Below, piece by piece: positions 18,893 to 27,833 of a DNA stretch of 64,000 bases. The stretch comes from Azophilus sp965199705 (GTDB taxonomy: Bacteria; Pseudomonadota; Gammaproteobacteria; Pseudomonadales; Azotimanducaceae). Each line of letters starts with the position of its first letter. The first letter of the stretch is position 1. The stretch is from positions 2,852,001-2,916,000 of the forward strand of contig OZ241359.1 in NCBI GenBank assembly GCA_965199705.1, in the 5' to 3' direction. A program made the position numbers and the translations under genes. The notes under the pieces were generated by a model. That model was not told where the DNA came from, searched no databases, and was given only the letters and a program-made list of their open reading frames with translations.

Positions 18893-19153
18893 ATGACGGG
18901 CGACGAAGCAGTGATCCGAGACCACGGCCGACGCGAAATGGCGTTGCAGGCCATTCGGGAAATCATGATTGCATTCGAAGAGAGTTCGGAAACGGAACTG
19001 ACGCTCTACGATCTGCTGGGCGATCTGATCGACGATATGGTGGCTTCAGGCGGCTGCGCCGCCTGCATACAGGACATGTTGACCGTGATCTGCAAGGAAC
19101 ATGACGTGGACACTGTCGTGCACCGACAAGGCAAGGAAGCGGTTTATCACTGA
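18893..19153 (+). CDS. Small acidic protein of unknown function with a Cys-x-x-Cys motif
   Basis: An 86-residue protein: MTGDEAVIRDHGRREMALQAIREI, then an acidic helical middle (LYDLLGDLIDDMVAS) and GGCAACIQDMLTVICKEHDV. I do not recognise the family. The two cysteines of CAAC plus a third in VICKE could bind metal or react with thiols; this is a guess. It starts 63 bp after the VOC gene and ends 10 bp before the acyl-CoA ligase, so it probably belongs to the same transcript. A TAGAAT hexamer at 18856-18861 could be a -10, with no matching -35. Confidence 0.55.
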   Translation: MTGDEAVIRDHGRREMALQAIREIMIAFEESSETELTLYDLLGDLIDDMVASGGCAACIQDMLTVICKEHDVDTVVHRQGKEAVYH

Positions 19154-19163
19154 CACCGGCCGC

Positions 19164-20813
19164 ATGGGTTCAGAGCCTGCCAGTCACGGCACGCCGCCAA
19201 AAACACTTGTGGCTGCGCTGCTGCATGCAGCAGCGCAACACGGCGACCGGGACGCGCTGGTATTCCCGGACACCCGGCTGACCTGGTCCGCCCTGGCCGA
19301 GCGCGCCAGCGCCAGGGCGATGAGCCTGATCGCGTTTGGCCTGAAGCCGGGAGATCACCTTGGCATCCTGATGCCGAACTGCCCCGAGTTCATCGAGCTC
19401 CTGTACGGCGCCATGCTCGCGGGCGCGGTCGCCGTTCCCGTCAACGCCCGCTACAAGGCCGACGAATTGGCCTATGTTGTCGAGAACGCCGACCTTCGCG
19501 GCCTCATCACCTCGGATCTTGCCTCTGAGTACGTCGATTTCGCAGCCCTTCTGCAACAGGCGTTTCCGAGCTTGGCCGAGGCAGAAAATCCGCGCTGTCT
19601 CGCCTTGCCACAGGCGCCTGAGCTGCGCTTCGTCACCCGCATCTCGAACTCGACAACCGTTGCCAGCGGATTTGCGCCCTGGCGGGAATTCGAGACGGCC
19701 GCACAAAGCGCTGCACAATCGAGTTTGGCGGAGCGTCGGGCCGGCCTTTCCGGCGAGAACCCTGCGATCATGATGTACACCTCGGGCACCACCGCGCATC
19801 CGAAAGGCTGCCCACTCAGCCACGCTGCCCTGGCGCGAAACGGCGCCGCCATGAATCGGGAGCGCTACTTTCTGGCGCCGGAAGACCGTTTCTGGGCGCC
19901 CCTGCCGATGTTTCACATGTCTTCCATACTGCCGCTGCTCGCCTGCTGCGATGCCGGCGCTGCGCTGTTGTCCATGAATCGCATCGAAGCCGGCGCAGCG
20001 CTCGAGATGATGGCTGAAGAGGGCGCAACCGTCGCCTTTCCGTCGTTTCCGACCATCACCGCCGAACTGATCAATCACCCACGGTTTGCGGAAACCGATC
20101 TCAGCCGGATTCGGCGATTGAACAATGTCGCGCCGATTGAAATGCTGCGCCGCTTCCAGGCTGCCTTCCCACAGGCAGTGCAAACCGGCGCCTACGGCCT
20201 GACCGAGAGCTGCGGGGTGGTGGCCTTCAATCACCCGGATGAAGATTTCGAAACCCGGTTGACAACCTGTGGCGCCCCGTTTGGCGATTTCGAGGCGCGG
20301 ATCGTCGATCCAGATACCCTGGCGCCCTTGCCGGCTGACAGCCGGGGTGAAATCCTGATTCGCGGCAGTTGCGTCTTTCAGGGTTACTACAAGTCACCGG
20401 AGAAAAATGCCGAGAGCTTCGTGGACGGCTGGTTTCGCACCGGCGATCTGGGATCTCTGGATAGCGCAGGGCGGATCCGCTTCCATGGTCGGTTGAAGGA
20501 TATGCTGAAGGTCGGCGGCGAGAACGTGGCTGCCGTGGAGATCGAATCCTTTCTGGCAACGCACCCGGACGTCAAGCTGGCCGCGGTGATCGGCGTGCCG
20601 GATGCGCGGCTGCTGGAAGTCGCGGCAGCCTTCATCGAACTGAATCCCGGCGCCAGCGCCAGCGAGGCGGACATACTCGACTTCTGCAATGGCAGAATCG
20701 CCAGCTTCAAGGCGCCTCGCCATGTGCGCTTTGTCCGCGAGTGGCCCATGTCGTCCACCAAGATCCAGAAATTCAGGCTGCGCGAGCAGTTTGATGCGGA
20801 ACAGGCCCGATAA
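19164..20813 (+). CDS. AMP-binding long-chain fatty-acid-CoA ligase-like protein
   Basis: A 549-residue adenylate-forming ligase, second in this window. Motifs are MMYTSGTTAHPKGCPLSH (phosphate loop), GAYGLTESCGVV, WFRTGDLGSLDSAGRIRFHGR and the C-terminal STKIQKFRLREQF lysine region. I chose the ATG at 19164 because the family N-terminus (TLVAALLHAAAQHGDRDALVF) starts soon after; an upstream start at 19101 overlaps the small acidic gene. Neither has a strong ribosome site. It would activate a fatty or aromatic acid; the substrate is not predictable. Confidence 0.85.
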   Translation: MGSEPASHGTPPKTLVAALLHAAAQHGDRDALVFPDTRLTWSALAERASARAMSLIAFGLKPGDHLGILMPNCPEFIELLYGAMLAGAVAVPVNARYKADELAYVVENADLRGLITSDLASEYVDFAALLQQAFPSLAEAENPRCLALPQAPELRFVTRISNSTTVASGFAPWREFETAAQSAAQSSLAERRAGLSGENPAIMMYTSGTTAHPKGCPLSHAALARNGAAMNRERYFLAPEDRFWAPLPMFHMSSILPLLACCDAGAALLSMNRIEAGAALEMMAEEGATVAFPSFPTITAELINHPRFAETDLSRIRRLNNVAPIEMLRRFQAAFPQAVQTGAYGLTESCGVVAFNHPDEDFETRLTTCGAPFGDFEARIVDPDTLAPLPADSRGEILIRGSCVFQGYYKSPEKNAESFVDGWFRTGDLGSLDSAGRIRFHGRLKDMLKVGGENVAAVEIESFLATHPDVKLAAVIGVPDARLLEVAAAFIELNPGASASEADILDFCNGRIASFKAPRHVRFVREWPMSSTKIQKFRLREQFDAEQAR

Positions 20814-20829
20814 GGCAGACACACGGACA

Positions 20830-21378
20830 ATGGCGAAGATTCACATGGTGCGGCACGGGCGTGCACAGGGCCAGGCATCGAATCCACTGGATCCAGGGCT
20901 CGACACGGTGGGCCAACAGCAAGCACGGGCGTGCGCTGCCACCCTGGCGCCGCTTGGCCCTCTGCCGATACTGTCAAGCCCATTCGCGCGCGCCCGGCAA
21001 ACAGCGGCTGCTTTGGCGGAACTCTGGCAGGCGAACGTAACCATTGAGCCGAGGGTCGCCGAGATACCTTTCCCGACCACCGATCCCGGCGAACGGCGCA
21101 TCTGGCTTCGTCAGGCCATGGCCGGCGCCTGGACGGATCTGGACGCCAGCCTGCAAGCCTGGCGCGGCGCTCTGGTCGAGTCGCTGCTGGAGATAACCAC
21201 GGACAGCGTAGTCTTCTGCCATTTCATCGCCATCAATGTCGCAGTCGGCGCAGCGCTCGACGACGACCGGCTGGTGGTGTTCCAACCGGACAACGCCTCG
21301 GTGACTCGACTCAGCAATGACGGTGGTCGCCTGCAGTTACGCAACCTCGGCGCAGAAGCCAGCACCAGGATCAACTGA
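20830..21378 (+). CDS. Histidine phosphatase family protein (phosphoglycerate mutase-like)
   Basis: A 182-residue branch-1 histidine phosphatase. The catalytic RHG lies in IHMVRHGRAQG near the N-terminus. It is followed by LTxxGxxQA-like DTVGQQQARACA, SSPFARARQTA, and a second histidine in VVFCHFIAINV. Substrate unknown. I chose the ATG at 20830, which places RHG at the usual distance from the start. It follows the acyl-CoA ligase by 16 bp and is convergent with holA across 145 bp, where I see no clear terminator. Confidence 0.82.
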   Translation: MAKIHMVRHGRAQGQASNPLDPGLDTVGQQQARACAATLAPLGPLPILSSPFARARQTAAALAELWQANVTIEPRVAEIPFPTTDPGERRIWLRQAMAGAWTDLDASLQAWRGALVESLLEITTDSVVFCHFIAINVAVGAALDDDRLVVFQPDNASVTRLSNDGGRLQLRNLGAEASTRIN

Positions 21379-21523
21379 TTCCGGGGGCGCGGGCGCGACA
21401 GGCCATGATCGGGGCGCCGCGCCTGCCATCACCAGGCAAGTGACGGTCCAACACCACAGGTTCTGGGTTCTCCCCAGGATTCGCCGAATCCGATGCTGCT
21501 GGTGAACGCCTGGCCGCGATTTC

Positions 21524-22540
21524 CTAAGACGCAGGCTCCAGGAGATCCGTGCGTCTCAGGTATCGCCAGTCCCGCCCCATAGGTGTCAGGCGCTGGCCAC
21601 AGTAACGCAGGAGCGTGCGTTCCAGAGCCAGCCAGGGATCCCCCCAGGCCAGGCCCTTGACCTGCTGGTCAATCAGCGCCAACTGAGCCAGCGCCGATTC
21701 CACCGAGCCGATGCGACGCTTGAATGCGGGCAATTGCCGGCGGCGCTCGTCGGGCATCCACTGGCCGGAATCCAGTCGCCTGAGCTGACCGACCAGCACC
21801 CCGAGCACTGCCATGATGGCGACACCTTCCTGGCGCAGTCCATGCAGGACGCGACGCAGGCGTATGGCGTCGCCGGCGAACAGCGCGTCGATCACCTCGA
21901 AGACGCCGAAGCGCGCCGTATCTTCCACAGCCGCAGCAACCGCCTCCAGCCCCACCGGCGAAGCGAGATCGAGCAGCGCCAGTTTGCGTACTTCCTGGTC
22001 CGCCGCCAGCAGATTGCCCTGAACGCGATCACAAAGATAGGCCAGCGCCTCGGCACTGAGCCTGAGGCCGTTTGCCTGAAGTCGGCCCTTCAGCCACCGC
22101 GGCAACTCCCCGGGGCCAACCTTCCAGACCGGCGCCACCACGCCTGCCTGATCCAGCGCCTTGTACCAGGCCGAGTTGCGCTGCCGCCTGTCGAGTTGCC
22201 CGGATCGAATCAGCAGCAGGACATCCGATTGCGGCGCCTTGGCGTAGGCGCGCAACGCCTCCGACGCCTTGCGGTCGAAACGATTGGCAGGGACCCGCAG
22301 ATCGATGATGCGGCGCGCGGCAAAGAGGGAGGGAGACGCTGCTGTCATGGCCACCTGGCGCCAATCAAAGGACGCCTCCACCAGCAACAGGGTGCGTTCG
22401 CTGTAGCCTTGGGAACGAGCCGCCGCCAACACGGCATCACAGGCTTCCTCCACGAGCAGGATTTCATCGCCGGCGATGAGATAAACCGGCGACAGCGCCC
22501 GTTCCAGTGAGGACGCCAGCTGATCGAGCCGAATCGGCAT
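21524..22540 (-). CDS. holA: DNA polymerase III subunit delta
   Basis: A 338-residue clamp-loader subunit that opens the beta sliding clamp. The N-terminus (MPIRLDQLASSLERALSPVYLIAGDEILLVEEA) is the family signature for the delta subunit, followed by the AAA-like domain (DLRVPANRFDRKASEALRAY) and the C-terminal collar domain (VIDALFAGDAIRLRRVLHGLRQEG). Length matches E. coli HolA. It directly follows lptE and leuS, the standard gammaproteobacterial order leuS-lptE-holA. Confidence 0.93.
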   Translation of the reverse strand: MPIRLDQLASSLERALSPVYLIAGDEILLVEEACDAVLAAARSQGYSERTLLLVEASFDWRQVAMTAASPSLFAARRIIDLRVPANRFDRKASEALRAYAKAPQSDVLLLIRSGQLDRRQRNSAWYKALDQAGVVAPVWKVGPGELPRWLKGRLQANGLRLSAEALAYLCDRVQGNLLAADQEVRKLALLDLASPVGLEAVAAAVEDTARFGVFEVIDALFAGDAIRLRRVLHGLRQEGVAIMAVLGVLVGQLRRLDSGQWMPDERRRQLPAFKRRIGSVESALAQLALIDQQVKGLAWGDPWLALERTLLRYCGQRLTPMGRDWRYLRRTDLLEPAS

Positions 22541-22543
22541 GGT

Positions 22544-23146
22544 TCAGCCCGCCGCTTGCGCGTTCAACTCCGAATCGGATTCCGCCAGCGCACTGACCCG
22601 GCGCAGCAGGCGCTCTGCCAGATCCGCTCGCAATTCCGCCTCCACCAGAACCTCCTGAGCGCGGGCGCCGGCAAGATTGGTGCGGTCAACCGGAAAGTAG
22701 CGACTGCCCTCCAACCAGAAGGGCTCGCCGCCCGTTTGATCGGCGATTCGCACGCTGGCCCTGAGCGCCAGAATCAATTCGTATTCTGCTACCCTGGCGC
22801 CAGCATCAACCGAAACAACCCGCCTTTCGCGCCGATAATCCATCAGTTCTATCACGATGTCAGCTGACTCTGGATGCCGGCTGAGGGTGACCCCTGCTCG
22901 GTCCAGAGCGGTTCGAACCGGCCCGGCAAGGGCATTGCCGCCTGGCGCCTTCAGCGCCACGGTTGCACCAGGGCTCAGCGGACCGGCGCCCCGCAGCTGA
23001 AATCCGCAGCCAACGAGAATCAACGCCAGTCCGCAAACAAGAGTCGGAGCACACAGCCCGCCGAGGCGCTTGTCGAACGCTATCGGAGATCGGCCGCGCC
23101 GATATCCACGCAAAGCCGGGCGAAACCTGCGGGCCAGCGATAGCAC
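22544..23146 (-). CDS. lptE: LPS-assembly lipoprotein LptE
   Basis: A 200-residue outer-membrane lipoprotein that plugs LptD and helps deliver lipopolysaccharide to the cell surface. The signal ends in a lipobox (LILVGC, Cys near residue 47), followed by GFQLRGAGPLSP, the standard mature N-terminus (GFxLRG). The rest matches LptE length and the YRRERRVVSVDAGARVAEYEL strand. The GTG at 23146 gives an unusually long n-region before the hydrophobic core, so translation may start further in. It lies between leuS and holA, as in other gammaproteobacteria. Confidence 0.88.
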   Translation of the reverse strand: MLSLARRFRPALRGYRRGRSPIAFDKRLGGLCAPTLVCGLALILVGCGFQLRGAGPLSPGATVALKAPGGNALAGPVRTALDRAGVTLSRHPESADIVIELMDYRRERRVVSVDAGARVAEYELILALRASVRIADQTGGEPFWLEGSRYFPVDRTNLAGARAQEVLVEAELRADLAERLLRRVSALAESDSELNAQAAG

Positions 23147-23163
23147 GAACGTCGCCAGTACGC

Positions 23164-25611
23164 TCAGGCCGCCACCAGATTGATCAGCTTGTCCGGCACC
23201 AGGATGGTCTTGCGAACCACCTTGTCGGCCAGGTGCCGGGCGACGTTGTCATCGGCCAGCGCGGCGCTTCGCACCTCTGCCTCAGAAGCCCCCCTCGGCG
23301 CCTGGATCTCGCCTCTGAGCCGACCATTGATCTGCACCGCCACCTTCACCACCGGATCGCTGATCTTGTCAGGATCATACGCCGGCCAGCGGGCATTGGC
23401 GAAAAGGCCGCCCTTGTGCCCCAGCCGCTCGTACAATTCCTCGGCAATGTGTGGCGCGAAGGGCGCCACCAGAATCACCAGCGGTGTCAATTCCCACACC
23501 TGTGGCGTGCGCCCGTCCGCGCGCACAACGTTGATGTAGGCCATCATGGCGGCGATGGCGGTATTGAATTGCAGCGCCGGCACCTGCTCCGTGACCTGCT
23601 TGATGGTGCGATGCAAGGCCCGCTCCACCGTCGCGTCGCGCTCTGTCTCGCATGGCCCAGCCGTGGCTTCGGCAACGCTTTGCCAAAGCCGATTCAGGAA
23701 ACTGAACGGCCCTTGAATGGCAGAGTCCTGATAGTCGCCGCCCAGCGCATAGTCGCCGAGAAACATCAGATACAGGCGCAGGGTGTCGGCGCCGTGCGAA
23801 GCGATGATGCTGTCCGGCAGGATGACATTGCCCTTGCTCTTGGACATCTTGCGCCCTTCCCGAATCAACAGGCCGTGCGCGCGAAAACGCTGAAACGGTT
23901 CGGCAAAGTCGATCACCCCGAGATCAGACAGCGCCATGGTCAGGAAGCGGGCATACATCAGGTGCAACACAGCATGCTCGTTGCCGCCTATGTAGCTGTC
24001 AACCGGCAGCCATTTTCGGGTGAGTTCCGGATCCAGAGCCAGGTCGTCCCGGCCGGCGGACGGGTAGCGCAGGAAGTACCAGCCACTGCAAAGAAAATTG
24101 TCGGTTACGTCCGCATCCCGCAAGGCGTCGGCGCCACAGGTCGGGCACCTGGCGCGGCGCCAGGCCCGGGCTCGGGCGAGTGGGCTGGCGCCGCTGTCAT
24201 CCGGGCGGAAATTCTCCAGCCGCGGCAGGGTCACCGGCAGGTCCGCTTCCGGCACGGGCACTGGCCCGCAGGCTTCACAGTGGATGATGGGAATGGGCGG
24301 CCCCCAATAACGCTGGCGCGAAACGCACCAATCGTGCAGGCGGTAGTTCACGCGCGCGACCGCCTGGCCAGCAGCCGCGAGCCGCTCGACGATAGCCGCC
24401 TTGCCCGCCGCCACGGACAGGCCGTCAAAGGCGCCGGAATTGACCAGCGCGCCAGCCCCTGTCTGAGCCGCCGACAGGGGCGTGTCCGCCTGTTCCTCCG
24501 GGCCGGCCACCACGCGCACGATCGGCAGATCGAACACCTGCGCAAACTCGAAATCTCGCTGGTCATGGCCGGGCACAGCCATGATTGCGCCCGTGCCATA
24601 GCCCATCAGCACATAGTCGGCAATCCAGATCGGTATGGGCGCATCGTTGACAGGATTGATGGCGTAGCCGCCAGTCGGCACGCCGGTCTTGACCTTGTCG
24701 GTCTTCTGGCGCTCCACCAAGTCGCGGGCGGCGACTTCGGCGCAATAGGCTGCAACCTGATCCCGATGCGTCTCGCGGGTGACCACATCCACCAGCGGAT
24801 GCTCCGGCGCCAGCACCAACCAGGTGGCGCCGAAGAGGGTGTCTGGCCGGGTGGTGAATACGCGAATCGTCGCATCCTGGTCCTGGACGCGAAAGTCCAC
24901 CTCCGCCCCTTCACTGCGCCCTATCCAGTTGGTCTGGGCCTTGCAGGTGGTGTCGGGCCAGTCAATTTCGTCCAGGCCCTGCAATAGCCGATCGGCATAG
25001 TCGGTGATTCGGAAAAACCACTGCGGCAGCTCGCGCTGAACCACTGCCGCCTCGCAACGCTCGCAAAGCCCGGCGAGCACCTGCTCATTGGCAAGCACTG
25101 TCTTGCAGGACGGGCACCAGTTCACCGCCGCCTCTCGCCGCTCGACCAGGCCGCCCTGCCAGAGCTTGAGGAACACCCACTGAGTCCACCGATAGTAGCT
25201 GACGTGCGTGGTATCGACGGTATGGCTCCAATCGAACATGCCGCCGAAGCGCTTGAGGGTGCGGGTGAAATTGGCGATGTTGCGGGGGATCAGGTCATTC
25301 GGATTGACGCCCGTCTTCAGCGCATGATTCTCGGAATGGATGCCAAAGGCGTCGAATCCAATGGGTTCAAATACCTGCTTGCCATTCAGCCGCCAGAAGC
25401 GGCCATTCACATCGGCGCCGGTGTAGGCGTAAATATTGCCGATGTGCAGGCCCTCCGCCGACGGGTAGGGAAACATCATCAGGTTGTAGTAGGGATCGCT
25501 TGCGTCGCGCAGGTCCGCATCGCTCAGGCGATTGACGCCATCCGCTTCCCATTTGTCCTGCCATTTGCGCTCGATCTCTTGCGGATCGTAGCGCTCGATT
25601 GCTCCTGTCAC
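23164..25611 (-). CDS. leuS: Leucyl-tRNA synthetase, non-canonical type
   Basis: An 815-residue class I synthetase that charges tRNA-Leu. The HIGH-equivalent is HIGN (residues 56-59) in FPYPSAEGLHIGNIYAYTG, the catalytic lysine motif is GRKMSKSKGN, and an editing domain contains the conserved FTTRPDTLFGATWLVLAPEH. Two zinc-type CxxC pairs are present (CPSCKTVLANEQV with CERC, and CPTCGAD). The N-terminal pattern, including EPIGFDAFGIHSENHALK, differs from the usual gammaproteobacterial LPYPSGRLHMGHVRNY form of about 860 residues. It resembles the type I associate with Chloroflexi and Actinobacteria-like lineages. It nevertheless sits in the standard leuS-lptE-holA context. Confidence 0.93.
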   Translation of the reverse strand: MTGAIERYDPQEIERKWQDKWEADGVNRLSDADLRDASDPYYNLMMFPYPSAEGLHIGNIYAYTGADVNGRFWRLNGKQVFEPIGFDAFGIHSENHALKTGVNPNDLIPRNIANFTRTLKRFGGMFDWSHTVDTTHVSYYRWTQWVFLKLWQGGLVERREAAVNWCPSCKTVLANEQVLAGLCERCEAAVVQRELPQWFFRITDYADRLLQGLDEIDWPDTTCKAQTNWIGRSEGAEVDFRVQDQDATIRVFTTRPDTLFGATWLVLAPEHPLVDVVTRETHRDQVAAYCAEVAARDLVERQKTDKVKTGVPTGGYAINPVNDAPIPIWIADYVLMGYGTGAIMAVPGHDQRDFEFAQVFDLPIVRVVAGPEEQADTPLSAAQTGAGALVNSGAFDGLSVAAGKAAIVERLAAAGQAVARVNYRLHDWCVSRQRYWGPPIPIIHCEACGPVPVPEADLPVTLPRLENFRPDDSGASPLARARAWRRARCPTCGADALRDADVTDNFLCSGWYFLRYPSAGRDDLALDPELTRKWLPVDSYIGGNEHAVLHLMYARFLTMALSDLGVIDFAEPFQRFRAHGLLIREGRKMSKSKGNVILPDSIIASHGADTLRLYLMFLGDYALGGDYQDSAIQGPFSFLNRLWQSVAEATAGPCETERDATVERALHRTIKQVTEQVPALQFNTAIAAMMAYINVVRADGRTPQVWELTPLVILVAPFAPHIAEELYERLGHKGGLFANARWPAYDPDKISDPVVKVAVQINGRLRGEIQAPRGASEAEVRSAALADDNVARHLADKVVRKTILVPDKLINLVAA

Positions 25612-25668
25612 GGCGTCGCTCTGGGATGGCCAACCAAGCGCGGCATCTTACACCAGCCGGCAGGCGCA

Positions 25669-26730
25669 TCAGAATCGGGGCGCCGCGACCTGGCCGCCGA
25701 ATGCGCGCACGATCTTCATTTGCCTGGCGGCCGAAACCGGTTCCGGCGGCAGCGCCAGAAAGGCGCCGTCGTAGCGCGATGAAAGCGCCCGCAGCAGGAT
25801 GGAAAGGTTGAGCGGCGATGCGGCTACCTGTATGCCCAGCATCTGATTCAGGTTCATGAACGCCACGCCATGGATGCGCAGGCTGCCTTCGCGCACCTGG
25901 CGACGGCTGACAATCCGATCGATCGCCTCAAGGAAAGGGTCGAAATCGTTACCGGCGTAGTCGTCACCGAACACGAACAGGGCCATGCGAATGTCCCTCC
26001 GATAGAGATCGTCCACCGCAGCCCGGACGCCATCGACGGGATTGCTGTCCGAGGCGGTCTGCCAGCTGTTCAGACGCACTCGGGCAGCCCTTCTCCTGGC
26101 AGGGCTGTCGTCCACCCATCTGCCGGCTGGCTGCATCAGGTAGGCGCCCTGGTCGCTGAGTATCTGAAATCCCTTCAATTGCGGATAGAGGTCGAGCACC
26201 TGAGCGACCTGCTCCAGCACCTGATCCCAGATCAATTGCATGCTGCCGGAGGTGTCAATGACAATCGCCACATAGTCGGCATCCGCCGGAATACCGGCGT
26301 GTTGGGTGGCCAGTCTCGGGGTCTGCGCCCGACGCATACCGGCCGTCGCGGTCGCCGTCGCCGCGGCCAGGGTACTGGCCTGATCCGAGACGCGCTCAGA
26401 CTCCGCAAGGGTACTGGCGATGGCCGCAAGCAGACGCCCGCCTTCCTGTTCAACGTCGGCGATGTCCTGAGTCAACGCCTGCAACAAGGCTCGATTGGCG
26501 GCAATTGCGTCTCCACGCGACGCGATTTCGTCGCCGACGGCGTCCTGTCGGCCCAGCAGTTCCCCCAATTGCGCTGCCGATTCACCCGGCGCAACGAACG
26601 GCCCCCACTCACCCACGGGCAAGATCAACACCAACAGCACGATAGCGCCAAACGCACAGGCGATCACATCCAGAAAGCTCAGGGAAACATCCTCGCGGTC
26701 GTTGCGCCTTCTGGTCATCGGTCTGGCCAA
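25669..26730 (-). CDS. vWA-domain protein with ExbD/TolR-like membrane helix, paralogue 2
   Basis: A 353-residue protein with a short basic cytoplasmic start, one membrane helix (about residues 19-38: SFLDVIACAFGAIVLLVLIL) with an aspartate at position 21, a predicted coiled-coil region (about 50-125) and a periplasmic von Willebrand A domain from about 152. The MIDAS core is D159-x-S161-x-S163 (DTSGS), with a later GDD at 255-257; the usual MIDAS threonine is not evident (SNPVDGV). The placement of Asp in FLDV at the start of the helix matches ExbD/TolR-type channel subunits. The gene overlaps the upstream vWA gene by 16 bp. It is the last of the eight-gene run before leuS. Confidence 0.8.
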   Translation of the reverse strand: MARPMTRRRNDREDVSLSFLDVIACAFGAIVLLVLILPVGEWGPFVAPGESAAQLGELLGRQDAVGDEIASRGDAIAANRALLQALTQDIADVEQEGGRLLAAIASTLAESERVSDQASTLAAATATATAGMRRAQTPRLATQHAGIPADADYVAIVIDTSGSMQLIWDQVLEQVAQVLDLYPQLKGFQILSDQGAYLMQPAGRWVDDSPARRRAARVRLNSWQTASDSNPVDGVRAAVDDLYRRDIRMALFVFGDDYAGNDFDPFLEAIDRIVSRRQVREGSLRIHGVAFMNLNQMLGIQVAASPLNLSILLRALSSRYDGAFLALPPEPVSAARQMKIVRAFGGQVAAPRF

Positions 26731-27833
26731 CCCACCGCCGGCGTCAGCAGGCGACCGCCGGTCATCGAGGCCAGCAGCCAGTAGTCGTGGACGGCATTGG
26801 CGTCGCCGTCGAGCGGCAGCAACACAATGTCAGTGCGGATTCGAGGTCGAGTTTCAGAGATACTGACAGCGTCCAGAAAGATGTTCAGCCGACACTCGGG
26901 GGACAGAAACGGCGCCCGCGAACCGGCTGCGCTCCGACAGCCGCGCACCCTCCCGAGGCGCTTGCTTCCAGGTATGGTGGGCAGGCCATCGGTGATCAGC
27001 AGTATCTGCTCAGGCCGCGGGTGCAGTCGTCTTGCCGCTTGCAGCGCCGCGCGCAGGTTCGTGCCACCTTCCGGCAACCATTCGGCCAGGGCCTTCTGCA
27101 CCCGCGCATCCGGCCAGTCCGGATCCCCCTGGGTGAGCCAATCGAAAGCAGGCGCCTTGCCATCCAGTGCGGCCACCTGCTCGCTGAACGCCAGTATCTG
27201 ATACTGGCCGCCATCCTCGACCCGATCCAGCGCCCAGCGCGCCACTGCGCCTGCCGTCACCCATTTTTCGGCGCCGCGCAACGCACTCGCCACACCAGCC
27301 GCACGAAGCCGCAGTATCTCTACCAGGGAACGATGCGCCATGCTCGCCGAGCGGTCCAGCAGGATCAGCACCCGCGTTGGCTCTATCCGCAGCCCCATCA
27401 GGTCTCCTTGATTCTTGGCGTCAGACGTATCCGAATCCGCCTCGCGCTGCTTCTCGCGCGCAGCGCTCAGGCCGGCCTGACTGCTGCTCAGTGCGTTGCG
27501 TGCATCGGCCAGTTCTGCCTGCAATTGACGCAGGTCGGTCGCCCGGCTCGCCTTCTGTTGCCCGCCCTCGCGGATGCGCGCCAGCGCGGCAGAGATGTCC
27601 TGCTCGGTTCCGGCCAACTCACCTGCCAGCCTGTCGCGCACCTGAACAAGGGCAGCCAGGGCAGCAGCTGCGGAGCGGATGCGCTCGGTCAGATAGGGGT
27701 CCGGCTCCGCCTGCTCGATCGGACCATGCTTGACCACAAGAAAGAGCAGGACTGCGGCCCCGAGCCCGCAACAGAGCACATCCAGGAACGACAACCCGAA
27801 GCTGACCGCTGATTGACGCTCACGCCTTTGCAA
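26715..27833 (-). CDS. vWA-domain protein with ExbD/TolR-like membrane helix, paralogue 1
   Basis: A 372-residue protein built like its downstream neighbour: a basic start, one membrane helix (about 15-34, SFLDVLCCGLGAAVLLFLVV) with Asp18, a long coiled coil (about 48-140) and a vWA domain from about 154. The MIDAS looks complete: D160-x-S162-x-S164 (DRSAS), T258 in EGGTNL, and D282 in LLITDGLP. Its N-terminus resembles the B-subunit of proton channels (ExbD/TolR/MotB), with the vWA in place of a TolR or OmpA-like domain. It overlaps the upstream channel gene by 14 bp and the next vWA gene by 16 bp, so the three are tightly coupled. Confidence 0.82.
   Translation of the reverse strand: MQRRERQSAVSFGLSFLDVLCCGLGAAVLLFLVVKHGPIEQAEPDPYLTERIRSAAAALAALVQVRDRLAGELAGTEQDISAALARIREGGQQKASRATDLRQLQAELADARNALSSSQAGLSAAREKQREADSDTSDAKNQGDLMGLRIEPTRVLILLDRSASMAHRSLVEILRLRAAGVASALRGAEKWVTAGAVARWALDRVEDGGQYQILAFSEQVAALDGKAPAFDWLTQGDPDWPDARVQKALAEWLPEGGTNLRAALQAARRLHPRPEQILLITDGLPTIPGSKRLGRVRGCRSAAGSRAPFLSPECRLNIFLDAVSISETRPRIRTDIVLLPLDGDANAVHDYWLLASMTGGRLLTPAVGWPDR

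Noticed and set aside
21379..21523. Terminator between the histidine phosphatase gene and holA
   Set aside because: Some GC-rich short inverted repeats are present, but none has a stable stem followed by a T-tract.
21530..21545. Third copy of the palindromic repeat (gcaggctccaggag)
   Set aside because: Only about 9 bases match one arm, there is no inverted partner, and it lies inside holA coding sequence.
22963..24987. A 674-codon plus-strand frame opposite lptE and leuS
   Set aside because: It mirrors leuS, has no domain character and is rich in residues typical of antisense reading of GC-rich genes.
27820..27833. A Zorya-type anti-phage system (ZorA/ZorB) for the channel cluster
   Set aside because: The channel protein and single-helix partners recall ZorA/ZorB, but there is no OmpA-like domain in the partners and no ZorC, ZorD or ZorE-like helicase or nuclease. 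The similarity is kept only as an analogy.
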